A DNA stretch of 64,000 nt from Brevinematales bacterium. GTDB taxonomy: Bacteria; Spirochaetota; Brevinematia; Brevinematales; Thermospiraceae. The position numbers and the translations under genes are program-made. The stretch's first letter is position 1. The number at the start of each line of letters is the position of its first letter. The notes below the pieces were generated by a model. The model was not told where the DNA came from and ran no database searches. It saw nothing but the letters and a program-made list of their open reading frames with translations. The DNA lies in the NCBI GenBank assembly GCA_026417555.1, contig JAOADA010000005.1, positions 60,041-124,040 on the forward strand, written 5' to 3'. Below, in pieces: positions 8,918 to 18,075 of this stretch.

Positions 8918-10420
8918 TTATTCTTCTTTTTCTTCTACCATATAATTGGGTGCCTCTTTGGTAATGATAACATCATGGGGATGGGATTCCCTGAGAGAAG
9001 CACTTGAGATACGTACAAAGCGGGTATTTTTCTGAAACTCAGTGATGGTGGCACATCCACAATACCCCATAGCTGAACGAAGTCCCCCGATCAGTTGATA
9101 GACTACATCCTTGACATCCCCTTTATAAGGAACCCTGCCCTCAATACCTTCTGGAACAAGCTTTTCAGGTTCATATTCGTCTTGAAAATAACGGGACTTT
9201 GATCCCTCGACCATAGCCCCAAGAGACCCCATTCCTCGATAAGATTTGTATCGTCTCCCTTTGTAGATTACGAATTCTCCGGGACTTTCTGTGGTACCGG
9301 CAAGGAGATTGCCAATCATCACCACATCAGCTCCTGCAGCAATGGCTTTGGCAATGTCCCCTGAGAATTTGATGCCACCGTCCGCAATGAGGGGAATACC
9401 CGCTTGTCGTGTGACTTTGGCAACATCAAGAATAGCACTGATCTGGGGCACTCCGACTCCCGCTACGACACGTGTGGTGCAGATGGAGCCAGGTCCAATC
9501 CCTACCTTGACAGCATGTGCTCCGGCCTCAATGAGGGCTCTGGCTGCCTCTGCCGTAGCGATATTGCCTGCAATAAGAGCTTGAGAAGGGTAAAGTTTTC
9601 TTATCATTTTGACCATGTCAATCACTTTTTTGGAATGACCATGGGCGGTATCAACCACAATGATATCCACTCCAGCTTCAATAAGCTTTGAAACGCGCTC
9701 AAGTTCGGTTTCCCCCGTACCAACCGCTGCTGCAACTCGAAGTCTTCCACTGTCATCTTTTGTGGCGTACGTATGTTCCATAATTCGAGTGATGTCTTTG
9801 AGAGTGATAAGCCCTAGAAGGGAGTTGTCTTTGTTGACCAGTGGGAGTTTCTCTACGCGGTTTTTGCGCATGATGTCACCAGCTTTTTTGAGGTCAACCT
9901 CTTGGGGTTTTTCTCCTTCATAGACGATGAGTTTTTCTCGTGGCGTCATCACCTCACTGACAGGAATATTTTTGGCCTTTTCATCATAGAATTCGAGATC
10001 TCGTTTGGTGATGATTCCCTTGAGTTTGTGGCCACTGTCTACCACTGGGATTCCAGAGATCTTTTCCTGACGCATCAAGGAACGGACCTTTTCGATAGTT
10101 TCTGTGTATCCAATGGTGATAGGATTTTCGATGATGATGTTTTCAAAGCGTTTTACCTTGCGTACTTCTTCTGCTTGTTTTGTAGGGGTGAGGTTTCTAT
10201 GGATAACCCCGATACCCCCCAATTGGGCAATAGCAATAGCCATATTTGCATCTGTTACTGTATCCATGGCGGCAGACATGATGGGAATGTGGAGACGGAT
10301 GTCTTTTGTGAGAGAGGTAGCTGTGGAGACGTGGGCAGGGACAACCTCAGAATAATTCGGCACAATGAGCACATCATCAAACGTGAGACCTATATCCTCA
10401 AAGTAGAATTTCTTATCCAT
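8918..10420 (-). CDS. guaB: Inosine-5'-monophosphate dehydrogenase
   Basis: IMP dehydrogenase (500 aa), the NAD-dependent step from IMP to XMP in guanine nucleotide synthesis. It begins with the usual [11 protein letters not shown], carries a CBS-domain pair (about residues 95-210, with VTRP-like sequences such as [19 protein letters not shown]), and has the catalytic loop GPGSICTTR with the active-site cysteine and the flap region [10 protein letters not shown]. Length is standard. Nine bases separate it from dapB upstream, so both share the promoter at 11245-11273. The coding strand is more G-rich here than in neighbouring minus-strand genes, consistent with high expression. Confidence 0.98.
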   Translation of the reverse strand: MDKKFYFEDIGLTFDDVLIVPNYSEVVPAHVSTATSLTKDIRLHIPIMSAAMDTVTDANMAIAIAQLGGIGVIHRNLTPTKQAEEVRKVKRFENIIIENPITIGYTETIEKVRSLMRQEKISGIPVVDSGHKLKGIITKRDLEFYDEKAKNIPVSEVMTPREKLIVYEGEKPQEVDLKKAGDIMRKNRVEKLPLVNKDNSLLGLITLKDITRIMEHTYATKDDSGRLRVAAAVGTGETELERVSKLIEAGVDIIVVDTAHGHSKKVIDMVKMIRKLYPSQALIAGNIATAEAARALIEAGAHAVKVGIGPGSICTTRVVAGVGVPQISAILDVAKVTRQAGIPLIADGGIKFSGDIAKAIAAGADVVMIGNLLAGTTESPGEFVIYKGRRYKSYRGMGSLGAMVEGSKSRYFQDEYEPEKLVPEGIEGRVPYKGDVKDVVYQLIGGLRSAMGYCGCATITEFQKNTRFVRISSASLRESHPHDVIITKEAPNYMVEEKEE

Positions 10421-10429
10421 GAGATCCCC

Positions 10430-11218
10430 CTACAAACCCAAAACCTCTTCAATAGTGTATCGACCGGGTGATTTTCCAGCAAGGTACTTGGCGGCACGAA
10501 TAGCTCCCCGAGCAAAGGTTTCTCGAGAGGAGGCCCGATGAGTGATCTCGATTCTTTCTCCGATACCACAAAAACTCACGGTGTGATCACCGACAATATC
10601 TCCTCCCCGAATAGCATGAACTCCAATCTGGTGAGCTGGTCTTTCTCCTGTGATCCCCTGTCGGCCATATACCACATCACTTGTGCGATAGGCTTCTTTG
10701 AGGACTTCTAAGAGTTTTATGGCTGTTCCGCTTGGTGCGTCTTTTTTCAGACGATGATGAGCTTCGATAATCTCAACATCAAAGCCAGCGGAGAGAACGT
10801 TAGCGGCGATTTGTACCAGCTTGGCGATGAGGTTGACACCGACACTGAAGTTAGGAGCCCACAACACAGCAATAGTCTTGCTTGCTTTTTCTAGAAGATC
10901 AAAATGCGCTTGTTGTAAGCCGGTTGTCCCCACAACAAAGGCTTTGCCCTGACGGGTGGCAATCTCAACATGAGAAGGAAGAGCCTCAGGGGTTGTGAAA
11001 TCAATAAACACGTCACAAGGGCCGAGGCTTTCAGGATCGGAAGAGAGAAAAATACCTTGAGGTTGAATACCAGCAACGGTGCCGGCATCTTGCCCCAAAA
11101 GAGGACAGGAAGAAGATTCTAACGCCCCTGCAAGACAACACTCAGGATCCTGGTTGATAACCTGGACGAGGGTTCGCCCCATTTTTCCGGCTGCCCCCAT
11201 AATTCCAATCTTGACCAT
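10430..11218 (-). CDS. dapB: 4-hydroxy-tetrahydrodipicolinate reductase
   Basis: DapB (262 aa) of the lysine/diaminopimelate pathway. The N-terminal Rossmann motif GAAGKMGR (about residues 7-14) binds NAD(P)H, and the catalytic signature EAHHRLKKDAPSGTA is present, with the conserved HHxxKxDAPSGTA pattern. I start at the ATG at 11218; a GTG one codon upstream is possible. It is the first gene of a minus-strand run of six tightly spaced genes (dapB, guaB, HD-GYP-like, recQ, hypothetical, U32) with no visible terminator between them. A good promoter lies just upstream. Confidence 0.97.
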   Translation of the reverse strand: MVKIGIMGAAGKMGRTLVQVINQDPECCLAGALESSSCPLLGQDAGTVAGIQPQGIFLSSDPESLGPCDVFIDFTTPEALPSHVEIATRQGKAFVVGTTGLQQAHFDLLEKASKTIAVLWAPNFSVGVNLIAKLVQIAANVLSAGFDVEIIEAHHRLKKDAPSGTAIKLLEVLKEAYRTSDVVYGRQGITGERPAHQIGVHAIRGGDIVGDHTVSFCGIGERIEITHRASSRETFARGAIRAAKYLAGKSPGRYTIEEVLGL

Positions 11219-11244
11219 CACAACCTCTCTTTTTCCTTTTGAAT

Positions 11245-11273
11245 ATTATAGGCAGTCTTGAGAAATAAATCAA
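11245..11273 (-). promoter_or_regulatory. Promoter of dapB-guaB operon
   Basis: Reading on the minus strand, TTGATT (11268-11273) and a perfect TATAAT (11245-11250) are separated by 17 bases, 27 bases ahead of the dapB ATG. Confidence 0.7.
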
Positions 11274-11608
11274 GTAAAAAAGAACTCTTGCCATTCAAAA
11301 GAGAGGGCGTAGAAAGAGGTTTTTCTCAGCGTGAGAACTACAAGGGGTCAAGGGTGGGGTCCAGGTTTAAAAATAGGGGCTGATTTTGCGAAAAAAACGA
11401 CATTTTCCCATACAAGGATACTAGTTTTTTCTCATCTGCGAGAGTGTTTCCGAGAATGTTTCAAAGAAGAGATCTCTCTCTTCTTATCTCTCGTGATTCA
11501 AAGTACTTGTGTGTGAGAAAAGAGAGGTGATGTTTTCTGGTTTTTCTTCCTCTCTGAGGTTGTGTTCAAAAAACTCAGGAGATGAAGTGAAAGGCATGAA
11601 GAGAAGGG
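11274..11608. other. Intergenic region, no gene seen
   Basis: About 335 bases between the dapB promoter and the end of the response-regulator gene. I see no gene or clear terminator. A stretch near 11482-11528 (CTCTC ... GTGAGAAAAGAGAG) looks like a shortened, decayed version of the 85-bp palindrome found elsewhere in the window, but the match is too weak to list as a copy. Confidence 0.4.
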
Positions 11609-12679
11609 TTACTTCTTGATAAAGGGAACTAACGATGTGAAAAGATAGGCAAAAAAGACATCCGGTGGCATATCAGTGAGAATCTTTTCTTGCAAGACTT
11701 GATAGAGTTCCTCTCTGTCTTTTACCCCCATCTTGGTATAGAGTTGGTTGATGTGGTATTTGACCGTGGGAAGGGAGATGAAGTTTTCCTTGGCTATGGT
11801 GTGGATACGTTTTCCCTGGAGGATACCTCGAAGGATGTCAATCTCACGAGCAGTGAGACGGTAATGTTCCCAGAGCCTTTCTCTTGGGAGAAGAAGATGA
11901 TCGAGCCACTCCTGAAGAGAAATAGAGAGAAAACGTACGCCCTGTTCTCCTCCAGGGGTAGGAAGAGAAACAGGAAACCAGAAAGAGAGGTGCCAGCAGG
12001 TTTTTTCATTGGCGTTTTTGCAAGGAAGAACGCGGTAAATCTGTGGGGTTCCTTCTAAGGCTTTGGTATAGTAGAGTTGGAGATTGCGGTCGTGAGGGAA
12101 AAGATCAGCAAAAGAGAGTTTCTCTTCCTCGTGGATACCAAATGTCTTTTTTGCCATGGCATTGGCATAGAAGAGGGTCCCATTGTTGCGAAAATCTATC
12201 AGAAGAAAGGGAAGGCTATCCGCCAGGGACTGGAAGTATTTTCCCAGCTGATGGATGGTATCTTCTTTTTGCTTTCGGTCAAGATCAAGAACCTTGGCGC
12301 GGTGTGACTCATTCATGGCAAGATGAAGCATCACTCCGAGTTCCCTTTCTTCAAAAGGTTTGACTAGATAACCAAAAATATTGAGGCTCTGGATTTTTGT
12401 GATATACGAGCCTGTGGAGTAGGCCGTCAGACAAATAATGGGCACGTATTCTTGTTTTAAAATCTCTTCAGCGAGATCGAGGCCATTTTTCTCACCGGCG
12501 AGAACTATATCCATGATGATCACATCCGGCCGATGGGTCTGAAAAGCCTGTAATCCCTCTTCAAAGGTACGGGTTGTAGCGCAGATCTCATAGTGGTACC
12601 GCTCTATGATGCGGGCAATATTCCAAGTGATGATAGCCTCGTCCTCGACGATGAGGATTTTTTTATTTTTGCTCTCCAT
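11609..12679 (-). CDS. Response regulator, REC-PAS-LuxR HTH
   Basis: A 356-residue transcription factor. Residues about 1-125 are a CheY-like receiver (ILIVEDEA acidic pocket, phospho-acceptor Asp in VIIMDIVL, conserved Lys in YLVKPF). A linker leads to a PAS-like segment (about 145-240), and the C-terminus is a LuxR-type helix-turn-helix (LTAREIDILRGILQGK ... LPTVKYHINQLYTKMGV). No histidine kinase is adjacent, so it is an orphan; the four-PAS-GAF protein at 27.3 kb has no kinase domain either. The ATG has no good Shine-Dalgarno sequence and lies next to the predicted transcription start. A palindrome just upstream may be its own operator. Confidence 0.85.
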   Translation of the reverse strand: MESKNKKILIVEDEAIITWNIARIIERYHYEICATTRTFEEGLQAFQTHRPDVIIMDIVLAGEKNGLDLAEEILKQEYVPIICLTAYSTGSYITKIQSLNIFGYLVKPFEERELGVMLHLAMNESHRAKVLDLDRKQKEDTIHQLGKYFQSLADSLPFLLIDFRNNGTLFYANAMAKKTFGIHEEEKLSFADLFPHDRNLQLYYTKALEGTPQIYRVLPCKNANEKTCWHLSFWFPVSLPTPGGEQGVRFLSISLQEWLDHLLLPRERLWEHYRLTAREIDILRGILQGKRIHTIAKENFISLPTVKYHINQLYTKMGVKDREELYQVLQEKILTDMPPDVFFAYLFTSLVPFIKK

Positions 12680-12687
12680 ACCTATAT

Positions 12688-12734
12688 ACTATACCACAAA
12701 ACATCAAAAAAACAACTATACCAAAAGTATAGTT
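12688..12734 (-). promoter_or_regulatory. Promoter with adjacent palindrome upstream of response regulator
   Basis: On the minus strand TTGTTT (12710-12715) and TATAGT (12688-12693) form a plausible promoter with a 16-base spacer. Directly upstream, overlapping two bases, is the perfect inverted repeat AACTATAC-CAAAA-GTATAGTT (12714-12734). Its position at the -35 edge would suit an operator, for example for autoregulation, though the evidence is only positional. The transcript would begin within a few bases of the ATG at 12679. Confidence 0.45.
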
Positions 12735-12872
12735 TTTTGAAAAAGAAGTGAAAAATCGCAAGATCTTTCCCTCGTGGACCTTCTGGAGGATCGTCTGTAC
12801 AAAGGGTGAAGAAGAGGTATTGGGAAGAAGTGTTTTTGTCTTTAAAGAAGGATTTCTCTTTGTTGGGAGATC

Positions 12873-14045
12873 TCATCCCTCTTCTGTCAGGTAGTGTTCG
12901 ATGAGGTAGGTGGCGATGTTACGAGCTCCACCGGCGGGACCCATATGTTCCTTGCCTTTGGCTCCTCGTCTTGTTCGCTCTTCTGGGTTGGAAAAAAGCC
13001 AGAGAATTTCACGGATAACATCTGAGGGGTAGTGGCGACAGTAAGTGACAGCCCCTCCAAGGAGTTTCTCTTGCTCCCTGAAGCGTCTCTCGGTCGTTTG
13101 TGGACCTACTCCACGGAAAGTGACAACAGGTTTGCCAAGTGCGGCAGCTTGTTCGTTAGCCGTGCCTGCAAGCCCAAGAATAACGGTCGACTTATGGAGT
13201 ACCTCAGCAAACACCCCTCGGCTCAAAAGGATTCGTGTATCCCCTTTTTGGAGAAAGGAGAAGGGGGATGAGGTGTGGAGGTTCCAGCCGTGTGGATAAG
13301 CATGGGTAGCGAGATGGTCATCGGTGAGGGTAGGGGGGAGAGCAGCCACCACATGACACGGATGTTGGCGAAAGACCTCTTCAACAATGGGAAGCATGAG
13401 AACAAAATTTTGATAAGCTTCTTTACGGCTTCCTGGCAGAAGCCCCAAGATAGGTTTCTCTGGGGAAAAGGAGAGCACAGAGGAGGGTTCTAGTTCATCT
13501 ACGATGGGATTTCCCAAAAAGAGAGCCGGGATGTGTTTTTTCTGGAGGTTTGTGGCGGTGTAGGCATCCCGTGTAAGAAACGTCGAGGTATGTTTGACAA
13601 TATACCATTCTTCAATGGGGTAATGGGGGGCGATATAGTCTGATTTCGGAAGAGAGAGAAAAACAAGGGGGACTCCTGGAAGTCCTTGTCGTGTGAGAAA
13701 AAGAAGCGCTACATCCCCTACCACCACAGCAAGTTTGGTTTTGTGGGCATGACTTTTCAGTGTTTTGATAAATTGGAAAGGGGTGATCATACTTCCAGAA
13801 AAAAGGTCAGCTAGCAAACCTTTCAAACTGTGGGTAGGGAATCCCCCCGAAGGAGGCACATGAGAGGCATACACTATCTCAATCCCTCGCGAGAGGTAGT
13901 CTTTGCCCTCACTAATCAGAGAAGCCCCCATCACCCGAAAACTCTGTCCTCTCTGTTGAAGGAGAGTTTTGAGTTCACGGGCGATGAGAGCGGCACTTCT
14001 GTCTTCTCCGAAACAATTACTCGTAAAGAGGATGAGATCGCGCAT
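12873..14045 (-). CDS. Lipid-A-disaccharide synthase-related protein
   Basis: A 390-residue glycosyltransferase-fold protein related to LpxB. It matches the 'lipid-A-disaccharide synthase-related' family rather than classical LpxB: it begins LILFTSNCFGEDRSAALIA, has the two-domain GT-B layout, and carries the donor-site region LGLAGTANEQAAALGKPVVTF. The characteristic LPGSRKEAYQNF of the LpxB group is present at the inter-domain region. It starts two bases after the yebC stop. The 196 bases that follow it, up to the regulator gene, contain no gene. Acceptor and product are not predictable. Confidence 0.75.
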   Translation of the reverse strand: MRDLILFTSNCFGEDRSAALIARELKTLLQQRGQSFRVMGASLISEGKDYLSRGIEIVYASHVPPSGGFPTHSLKGLLADLFSGSMITPFQFIKTLKSHAHKTKLAVVVGDVALLFLTRQGLPGVPLVFLSLPKSDYIAPHYPIEEWYIVKHTSTFLTRDAYTATNLQKKHIPALFLGNPIVDELEPSSVLSFSPEKPILGLLPGSRKEAYQNFVLMLPIVEEVFRQHPCHVVAALPPTLTDDHLATHAYPHGWNLHTSSPFSFLQKGDTRILLSRGVFAEVLHKSTVILGLAGTANEQAAALGKPVVTFRGVGPQTTERRFREQEKLLGGAVTYCRHYPSDVIREILWLFSNPEERTRRGAKGKEHMGPAGGARNIATYLIEHYLTEEG

Positions 14046-14047
14046 GA

Positions 14048-14794
14048 CTAACTATTGGCAAACTCTTCCAAGACACTATCCTCGATATCGGCATTGGAAG
14101 CGACATTTTGAACATCGTCGTGATTCTCGAGTTCATCCATGAGCTTCAAGAGCTTTAGGGCATTATCTTTGTCTAATTTCATAGTATTTTTGGGGAAACG
14201 TCCAATTTCAGAGGAAGAGACGGTGTATTTTTTCTTCAGGCCTTCGAGGACTTGGGCATAGTTTTCGACAGGGGTATAAATCTCATACACATCTCCTTCT
14301 AGTCGCACGTCATCAGCCCCGAGGTCAAGGGCAACCTCCATGATCTCTTCTTCACTCACCCCTGAGGCCTGGATGGCGATAAATCCCTTTTTGTCAAACA
14401 TCCATGCCACGCATCCACTTTCTCCAAGGTTTCCATTGTGTTTTGAAAAGATTTTTCGAATTTCTGCTGCCGTTCTGTTTTTGTTATCTGTGGTGATATC
14501 CATGATAACAGCCACCCCACCTGGTCCGTAGCCTTCGTACACCAGTTCCTCGTACGTAGCCCCTTCAATCTCTCCTGTGCCTCGTTTGATAGCCTTTTCA
14601 ATATTGTCTTTGGGCATATTGGCATCACGGGCCTTGTCAATGGCCACCCGAAGTTTGGGGTTCGTATCAGGATTGCCCCCCGCACGGGCAGCAATGATGA
14701 TTTCCTTCACGAGTTTGGAGAAGAGACTGCTTCTCTTGGCATCCTGAGCACCCTTTCGCTGTTTAATATTGGCCCATTTATTATGACCGGACAT
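14048..14794 (-). CDS. yebC: YebC/PmpR family protein
   Basis: A 248-residue protein of the YebC/PmpR/TACO1 family, opening with the invariant MSGHNKWANIKQRKGAQDAKR and containing NPDTNPKLRVAIDKARDANMPKDNIEKAI and the YEGYGPGGVAVI signature. Members act as DNA-binding regulators or as translation factors easing polyproline stalling; the sequence does not decide between these. It is the first gene of a two-gene unit with the LpxB-related gene, served by the promoter at 14821-14849. Confidence 0.95.
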   Translation of the reverse strand: MSGHNKWANIKQRKGAQDAKRSSLFSKLVKEIIIAARAGGNPDTNPKLRVAIDKARDANMPKDNIEKAIKRGTGEIEGATYEELVYEGYGPGGVAVIMDITTDNKNRTAAEIRKIFSKHNGNLGESGCVAWMFDKKGFIAIQASGVSEEEIMEVALDLGADDVRLEGDVYEIYTPVENYAQVLEGLKKKYTVSSSEIGRFPKNTMKLDKDNALKLLKLMDELENHDDVQNVASNADIEDSVLEEFANS

Positions 14795-14820
14795 GAGTAC
14801 CTCCTCATAAAAGTAGATAT

Positions 14821-14849
14821 ATTATAGAGAAAAAAATTTTTTCTTGCAA
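14821..14849 (-). promoter_or_regulatory. Promoter of yebC
   Basis: On the minus strand TTGCAA (14844-14849) and a perfect TATAAT (14821-14826) with a 17-base spacer, 26 bases before the yebC ATG. Confidence 0.7.
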
Positions 14850-14963
14850 TTTTTTGGAAGAAAGAGGGCTTCAAGGAAAGTAAGAGAAAAACCTCCTTTG
14901 CTTCACGGACAAGATCGCCCCTTGCTTTTTCCGTGAGAGAAAAAGGCGTTTACACTCTCATAA

Positions 14964-15047
14964 GCTCTCTCCTTTTCTCAAAAAAATACTTTTAATTCTT
15001 TATTTATACTAAAAATAGAAAGATACTTTTTGAGAGAAGGAGAGAGC
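14964..15047 (+). repeat. 85-bp palindromic repeat, A-type
   Basis: Left arm GCTCTCTCCTTTTCTCA, AT-rich centre with TTTAATTCTTTATTTATAC, right arm TGAGAGAAGGAGAGAGC. One of the best-preserved A-type copies. It is preceded by CTCTCATAA, a flank shared with several other copies, and followed after about 40 bases by GTGCAAGGGTTTT, also seen beyond the copies at 51660 and 59042. The 615-base gap between yebC and the next lipoprotein otherwise holds the short derivative at 15191 and no gene. Confidence 0.85.
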
Positions 15048-15190
15048 ATGTTTTTTTCCTTTTTCTTTTTCTTTTAGACCATCGTGAACGTGCAAGGGTT
15101 TTATGTCTCCTTTTGTGAGATTTTGGCATGGCTTTCTAAAATGTTGGTAAGCGAACGAAAGAAGCTATTTCCTTTTTAAAATCTACTTTT

Positions 15191-15244
15191 CTCTCTTTCC
15201 TTCTCATAAAGTGAGAGAAATTTCTTTTGAGAAAGGCGGAGAGC
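15191..15244. repeat. Shortened palindromic repeat (deletion derivative)
   Basis: CTCTCTTTCCTTCTCA and TTTTGAGAAAGGCGGAGAGC resemble the two arms of the 85-bp family, but only about 20 bases separate them, so most of the AT-rich centre is missing. On either side are two related segments, GCTTTCTAAAATGTTGG (about 15131) and GCTTCTAAAACGTTGG (about 15309), suggesting local duplication. Confidence 0.5.
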
Positions 15245-15409
15245 AAAGAGGAAAGAGCCTTTCCCTTGAAAGGAAGACTCAAGGAAAAGGGAAATCCCCT
15301 GGTGTGAAAGGCTTCTAAAACGTTGGAAAATCTTTAGTGTTTTGCTCAAAAGTCTCTCGTAAGGAAGCGAGAAAACTTCCAAAAAGCTTTGATACGAGGG
15401 AGATCTCAC

Positions 15410-15976
15410 TTATTGAGAGGAATTGCCACTTATCAGACGACTATAGACATGTCCCAATTCTTTTGCATAACGATGCACAAGTTTTACCCATTGAGGAGAA
15501 ACGTGGGCCTGTAAGAGTTGATATTCTCGCAGCCGTTGTTGCAAAAGCAACGCAGTGGAACGTCTTTTTTCTCTTTCTCTTGTGTTGGTTATGGTTTTTT
15601 CTTGTTTAAGGACATCATTGAGTTCTCGTATCAGAATCTCAGGTGAGCGACCAGCTAAACTCTCTGAGAAAGAAATATAGGCATAATGCAGGGTGATATT
15701 GGAAAAGGTTTGTATGTAGCTTTCCAGAGAGGAAAATTTTTGAGTCACGAGAGTGACAAAGGCCTCGTTCGTTTGAAGATCCTGGTGCAAGAGGGTTATG
15801 GTTTCAGGATTCAAAAAACCACGAGTAGCAATTGCACTCACCTTGTTTGTATAGAAAGGGCACACTTTGTCCCATAGAGAAAGAAATTGTCGTACATTTC
15901 TCTCTTCTGAGGAGAGGGAACACCCCACCATCATTATAACGATAGGAACCACAAAGAAAATTATTTTTCTTTTCAT
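15410..15976 (-). CDS. Predicted lipoprotein
   Basis: A 188-residue protein with a type II signal peptide: basic start MKRK, hydrophobic core, and lipobox MVGC with the cysteine at about residue 19. The mature part is largely helical, with charged segments (EREKRRST), and shows no domain I recognise. It lies downstream of another small lipoprotein gene on the same strand but a strong hairpin at 15999-16020 separates them, so it probably has its own transcription signal or receives read-through. Confidence 0.75.
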   Translation of the reverse strand: MKRKIIFFVVPIVIMMVGCSLSSEERNVRQFLSLWDKVCPFYTNKVSAIATRGFLNPETITLLHQDLQTNEAFVTLVTQKFSSLESYIQTFSNITLHYAYISFSESLAGRSPEILIRELNDVLKQEKTITNTREREKRRSTALLLQQRLREYQLLQAHVSPQWVKLVHRYAKELGHVYSRLISGNSSQ

Positions 15977-15998
15977 AGACCCTCTGTGTATTAAAAGA

Positions 15999-16020
15999 AG
16001 AAGGGGGATATCCCCCTTCT
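15999..16020 (-). terminator. Intrinsic terminator after small lipoprotein gene
   Basis: Perfect 22-base palindrome with the core GAAGGGGGATATCCCCCTTC, six bases after the stop of the gene at 16026-16352 and followed on the minus strand by a T-rich run. The opposite strand also has T residues beyond it, so it may work both ways. Confidence 0.8.
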
Positions 16021-16025
16021 TTGTT

Positions 16026-16352
16026 TTACTTCACCTTTTGTGTCTTAACTGTTCGTGTTGTGATAGAAAAATTGCCTAAAACAGCTCCGATGATGACATC
16101 CAACGCACTTGCCTCCGTTGAGATGGCCACTTCAGAACCATCGGTATAGTTGGCAAGAAGAGATGCAGTGGAGTTGTCACCAAGGGGTATAAGTCCCCAC
16201 AGAATGTACCATACCATCTTTTGTTGATCAGGATTTGTCACTGGCTGACTGCTGATAACGATCTTCTTTCCCGCTGGGGCCTTGACCACTACTTGTGCAC
16301 AGCCAGACGCCAGCACAACACCTACCAACAACACAGCTAACACCTTCTTCAT
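16026..16352 (-). CDS. Small predicted lipoprotein
   Basis: A 108-residue lipoprotein: MKKVLAVLLVGVVLASGC has a classic lipobox (ASGC, cysteine 18). The mature chain contains a short hydrophobic WYILWGLIPLGD element and then a basic tail, reminiscent of Bor/Iss-type or other small 'membrane-interacting' lipoproteins, although I cannot make a firm assignment. It is monocistronic: own promoter upstream and a strong terminator just after the stop. Confidence 0.78.
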   Translation of the reverse strand: MKKVLAVLLVGVVLASGCAQVVVKAPAGKKIVISSQPVTNPDQQKMVWYILWGLIPLGDNSTASLLANYTDGSEVAISTEASALDVIIGAVLGNFSITTRTVKTQKVK

Positions 16353-16386
16353 ACTTTTCCCTCCTTTATGGTGTTTTTGTCATTTT

Positions 16387-16414
16387 ATTGTAAGGTAAAA
16401 ATCTTTTTAGTCAA
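16387..16414 (-). promoter_or_regulatory. Promoter of small lipoprotein gene
   Basis: On the minus strand TTGACT (16409-16414) and TACAAT (16387-16392), 16-base spacer, about 35 bases before the ATG at 16352; GGAGGG precedes the start codon. Confidence 0.65.
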
Positions 16415-16588
16415 GTAGTATCTTGTATTTTGGTATAAATTTTTTTAGTCATCTCACGAGACATGTTTTTTTGGAAGGGTTTTAGAAGATGGCCACAATG
16501 ATAAAAGGTGTTTTTAAAAATAGATGGGTAAAAAACTCATTTTTTTTGTATTTTATACGAAAAGATACATAGGGGCAAGGAGGCATGT

Positions 16589-17389
16589 ATGATAGTGATA
16601 GAAAAAGAGATGGTAGAAACGTTGGTTCTTCTCAAAGAGCTTTATCATATTCGAGGGATAAAAGCAGAGTTTGAAGCCGAAGGGGCAAGTTATCAAGATA
16701 TGGTGAGGCTGAGGAGACTCACCCTCCAGGCGGGTGTACCCTTTCATGTCAAGATTGGAGGGGTGGAGGCAGTGCGAGATATGAGAGATTGTATGGAATT
16801 AGGGGTTGATGGTATTATTGCCCCTATGGTGGAATCTCCTTTTGGCGTGAAAAAATTTCGAGATGCGTATCAGAGTGTTTTTGCTGAGAAATCTCACCAT
16901 CTTGCAATCAATATTGAAACACGACAAGCGGTAGCACAGCTTGAGGATATTCTTGAGGTGGCACGAGGGTGGGTTGATGCGATTACCATAGGAAGGACAG
17001 ACCTGAGTGCCTCTTTTTTTGCTGAGGAGGTAACTCCCGAGAGTGATATTCTCTGGGAAACAGTTGATCATATCTGTAGTGTAGCAGGGAGAGAATTTAC
17101 CCTCACCCTCGGGGGAAATATCTCTGCTACGACGCAGGAGAAACTTCCTCAGCATGCCGTGGCCCATGAAACCCTCAAGTATATAGAAACACGAAAAGTT
17201 ATTCTTCCTATTGATGTGTTTTTGTACAAGACTGCCTCTCTTTCTGATGCGTTGTATTTTGAAAAACTTTTTATCCTTTCGAAGAAAGCGACCAGCGATT
17301 GTTTTTTGGATCCAGATCTGAAGCGTCTTGCCAAACTCTCTGAAAGGCTCAAGCAACCCTCACCAGAAGATTATCTCATGGGGGTATAA
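16589..17389 (+). CDS. HpcH/HpaI-type aldolase/citrate lyase family protein
   Basis: A 266-residue TIM-barrel enzyme of the HpcH/HpaI aldolase superfamily. Visible features are IKAEFEAEGAS near the N-terminus, HVKIGGVEAVRDM, a metal-site-like region MVESPFG and NIETRQAV, and IGRTDLSAS, which together fit C-C bond-cleaving enzymes using a 2-oxoacid and a divalent metal. The start has AAGGAGG 6 bases upstream. The substrate is unknown and no pathway partner lies nearby. Its last 19 bases overlap the convergent gene at 17371-17955. Confidence 0.72.
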   Translation: MIVIEKEMVETLVLLKELYHIRGIKAEFEAEGASYQDMVRLRRLTLQAGVPFHVKIGGVEAVRDMRDCMELGVDGIIAPMVESPFGVKKFRDAYQSVFAEKSHHLAINIETRQAVAQLEDILEVARGWVDAITIGRTDLSASFFAEEVTPESDILWETVDHICSVAGREFTLTLGGNISATTQEKLPQHAVAHETLKYIETRKVILPIDVFLYKTASLSDALYFEKLFILSKKATSDCFLDPDLKRLAKLSERLKQPSPEDYLMGV

Positions 17390-17955
17390 ACAAGTTCAGA
17401 GCCTACCACAATACGTTTTTCTTCTATGGCGAGGACGGGTCTTGTTTCAATCTTGATGGGTTTTTTGGAGCCATCAGGCATAGCCACATCCACAACAGCT
17501 TCAAAAGGTTTTGGTCCAGGAAACCCAAAGGCAATTTGATAAAACCGAGAAATATCGACTTCAGCAATGCGGATACGTTTGCCAAGCAGGGTAAAGGCTA
17601 CCTCAAAGGCGACTTTTTCTACTTTGATGTTGATACGGTTGGAGAGGCTATCGTACATTACTGAAACCTCCCCGTAGGCAGGGGTAGAATAACTGAGGGA
17701 AGGGGAAACAAGAGAAACCGTGACATCCGCTTCAAATCGAGCCTTTCCTGGAAGAAGCTTGAGACGGGGATTTTGAACGAGCCACCGATATTGTCCTTTG
17801 ATACCACTTAAAGAAAAGTTTTCCGTTTTTTCTACGGGACCTACAGCAACAAGAAACTTGTTAAGGGTATTTTCATGGAGAATGATACTAGCATCGGGTT
17901 CTGCCCATCCTATACTTATTGCCAGCATGAGTCCTACCATCATACCTTTTCTCAT
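17371..17955 (-). CDS. Exported protein of unknown function
   Basis: A 194-residue protein with a cleavable signal peptide (MRKGMMVGLMLAISIGWA, cut expected after residue 18). The mature chain is beta-rich, with alternating hydrophobic residues (ADVTVSLVSPSLSY, RINIKVEKVAFEVAF), like lipid-binding or secretin-associated periplasmic proteins, but I do not recognise a family. GGAGG precedes the ATG. It is transcribed alone, divergently from the SNF2 gene, and ends inside the aldolase gene. Confidence 0.65.
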   Translation of the reverse strand: MRKGMMVGLMLAISIGWAEPDASIILHENTLNKFLVAVGPVEKTENFSLSGIKGQYRWLVQNPRLKLLPGKARFEADVTVSLVSPSLSYSTPAYGEVSVMYDSLSNRINIKVEKVAFEVAFTLLGKRIRIAEVDISRFYQIAFGFPGPKPFEAVVDVAMPDGSKKPIKIETRPVLAIEEKRIVVGSELVYTPMR

Positions 17956-18075
17956 ATTTTTTTCCTCCTTGAGTGATATGGCATAGTGTAGAGGGAAGGA
18001 GTATTTTTTTCAAAATTTCTGGTGTCGAGAGGAAGGGGATGGATTGTCTTCATGTTTCAGTCTGGGAGGGGGGAC

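Noticed and set aside
11219..11608. Lysine riboswitch or T-box upstream of dapB
   Set aside because: The dapB promoter is only about 27 bases from the start codon, leaving no room for a structured leader.
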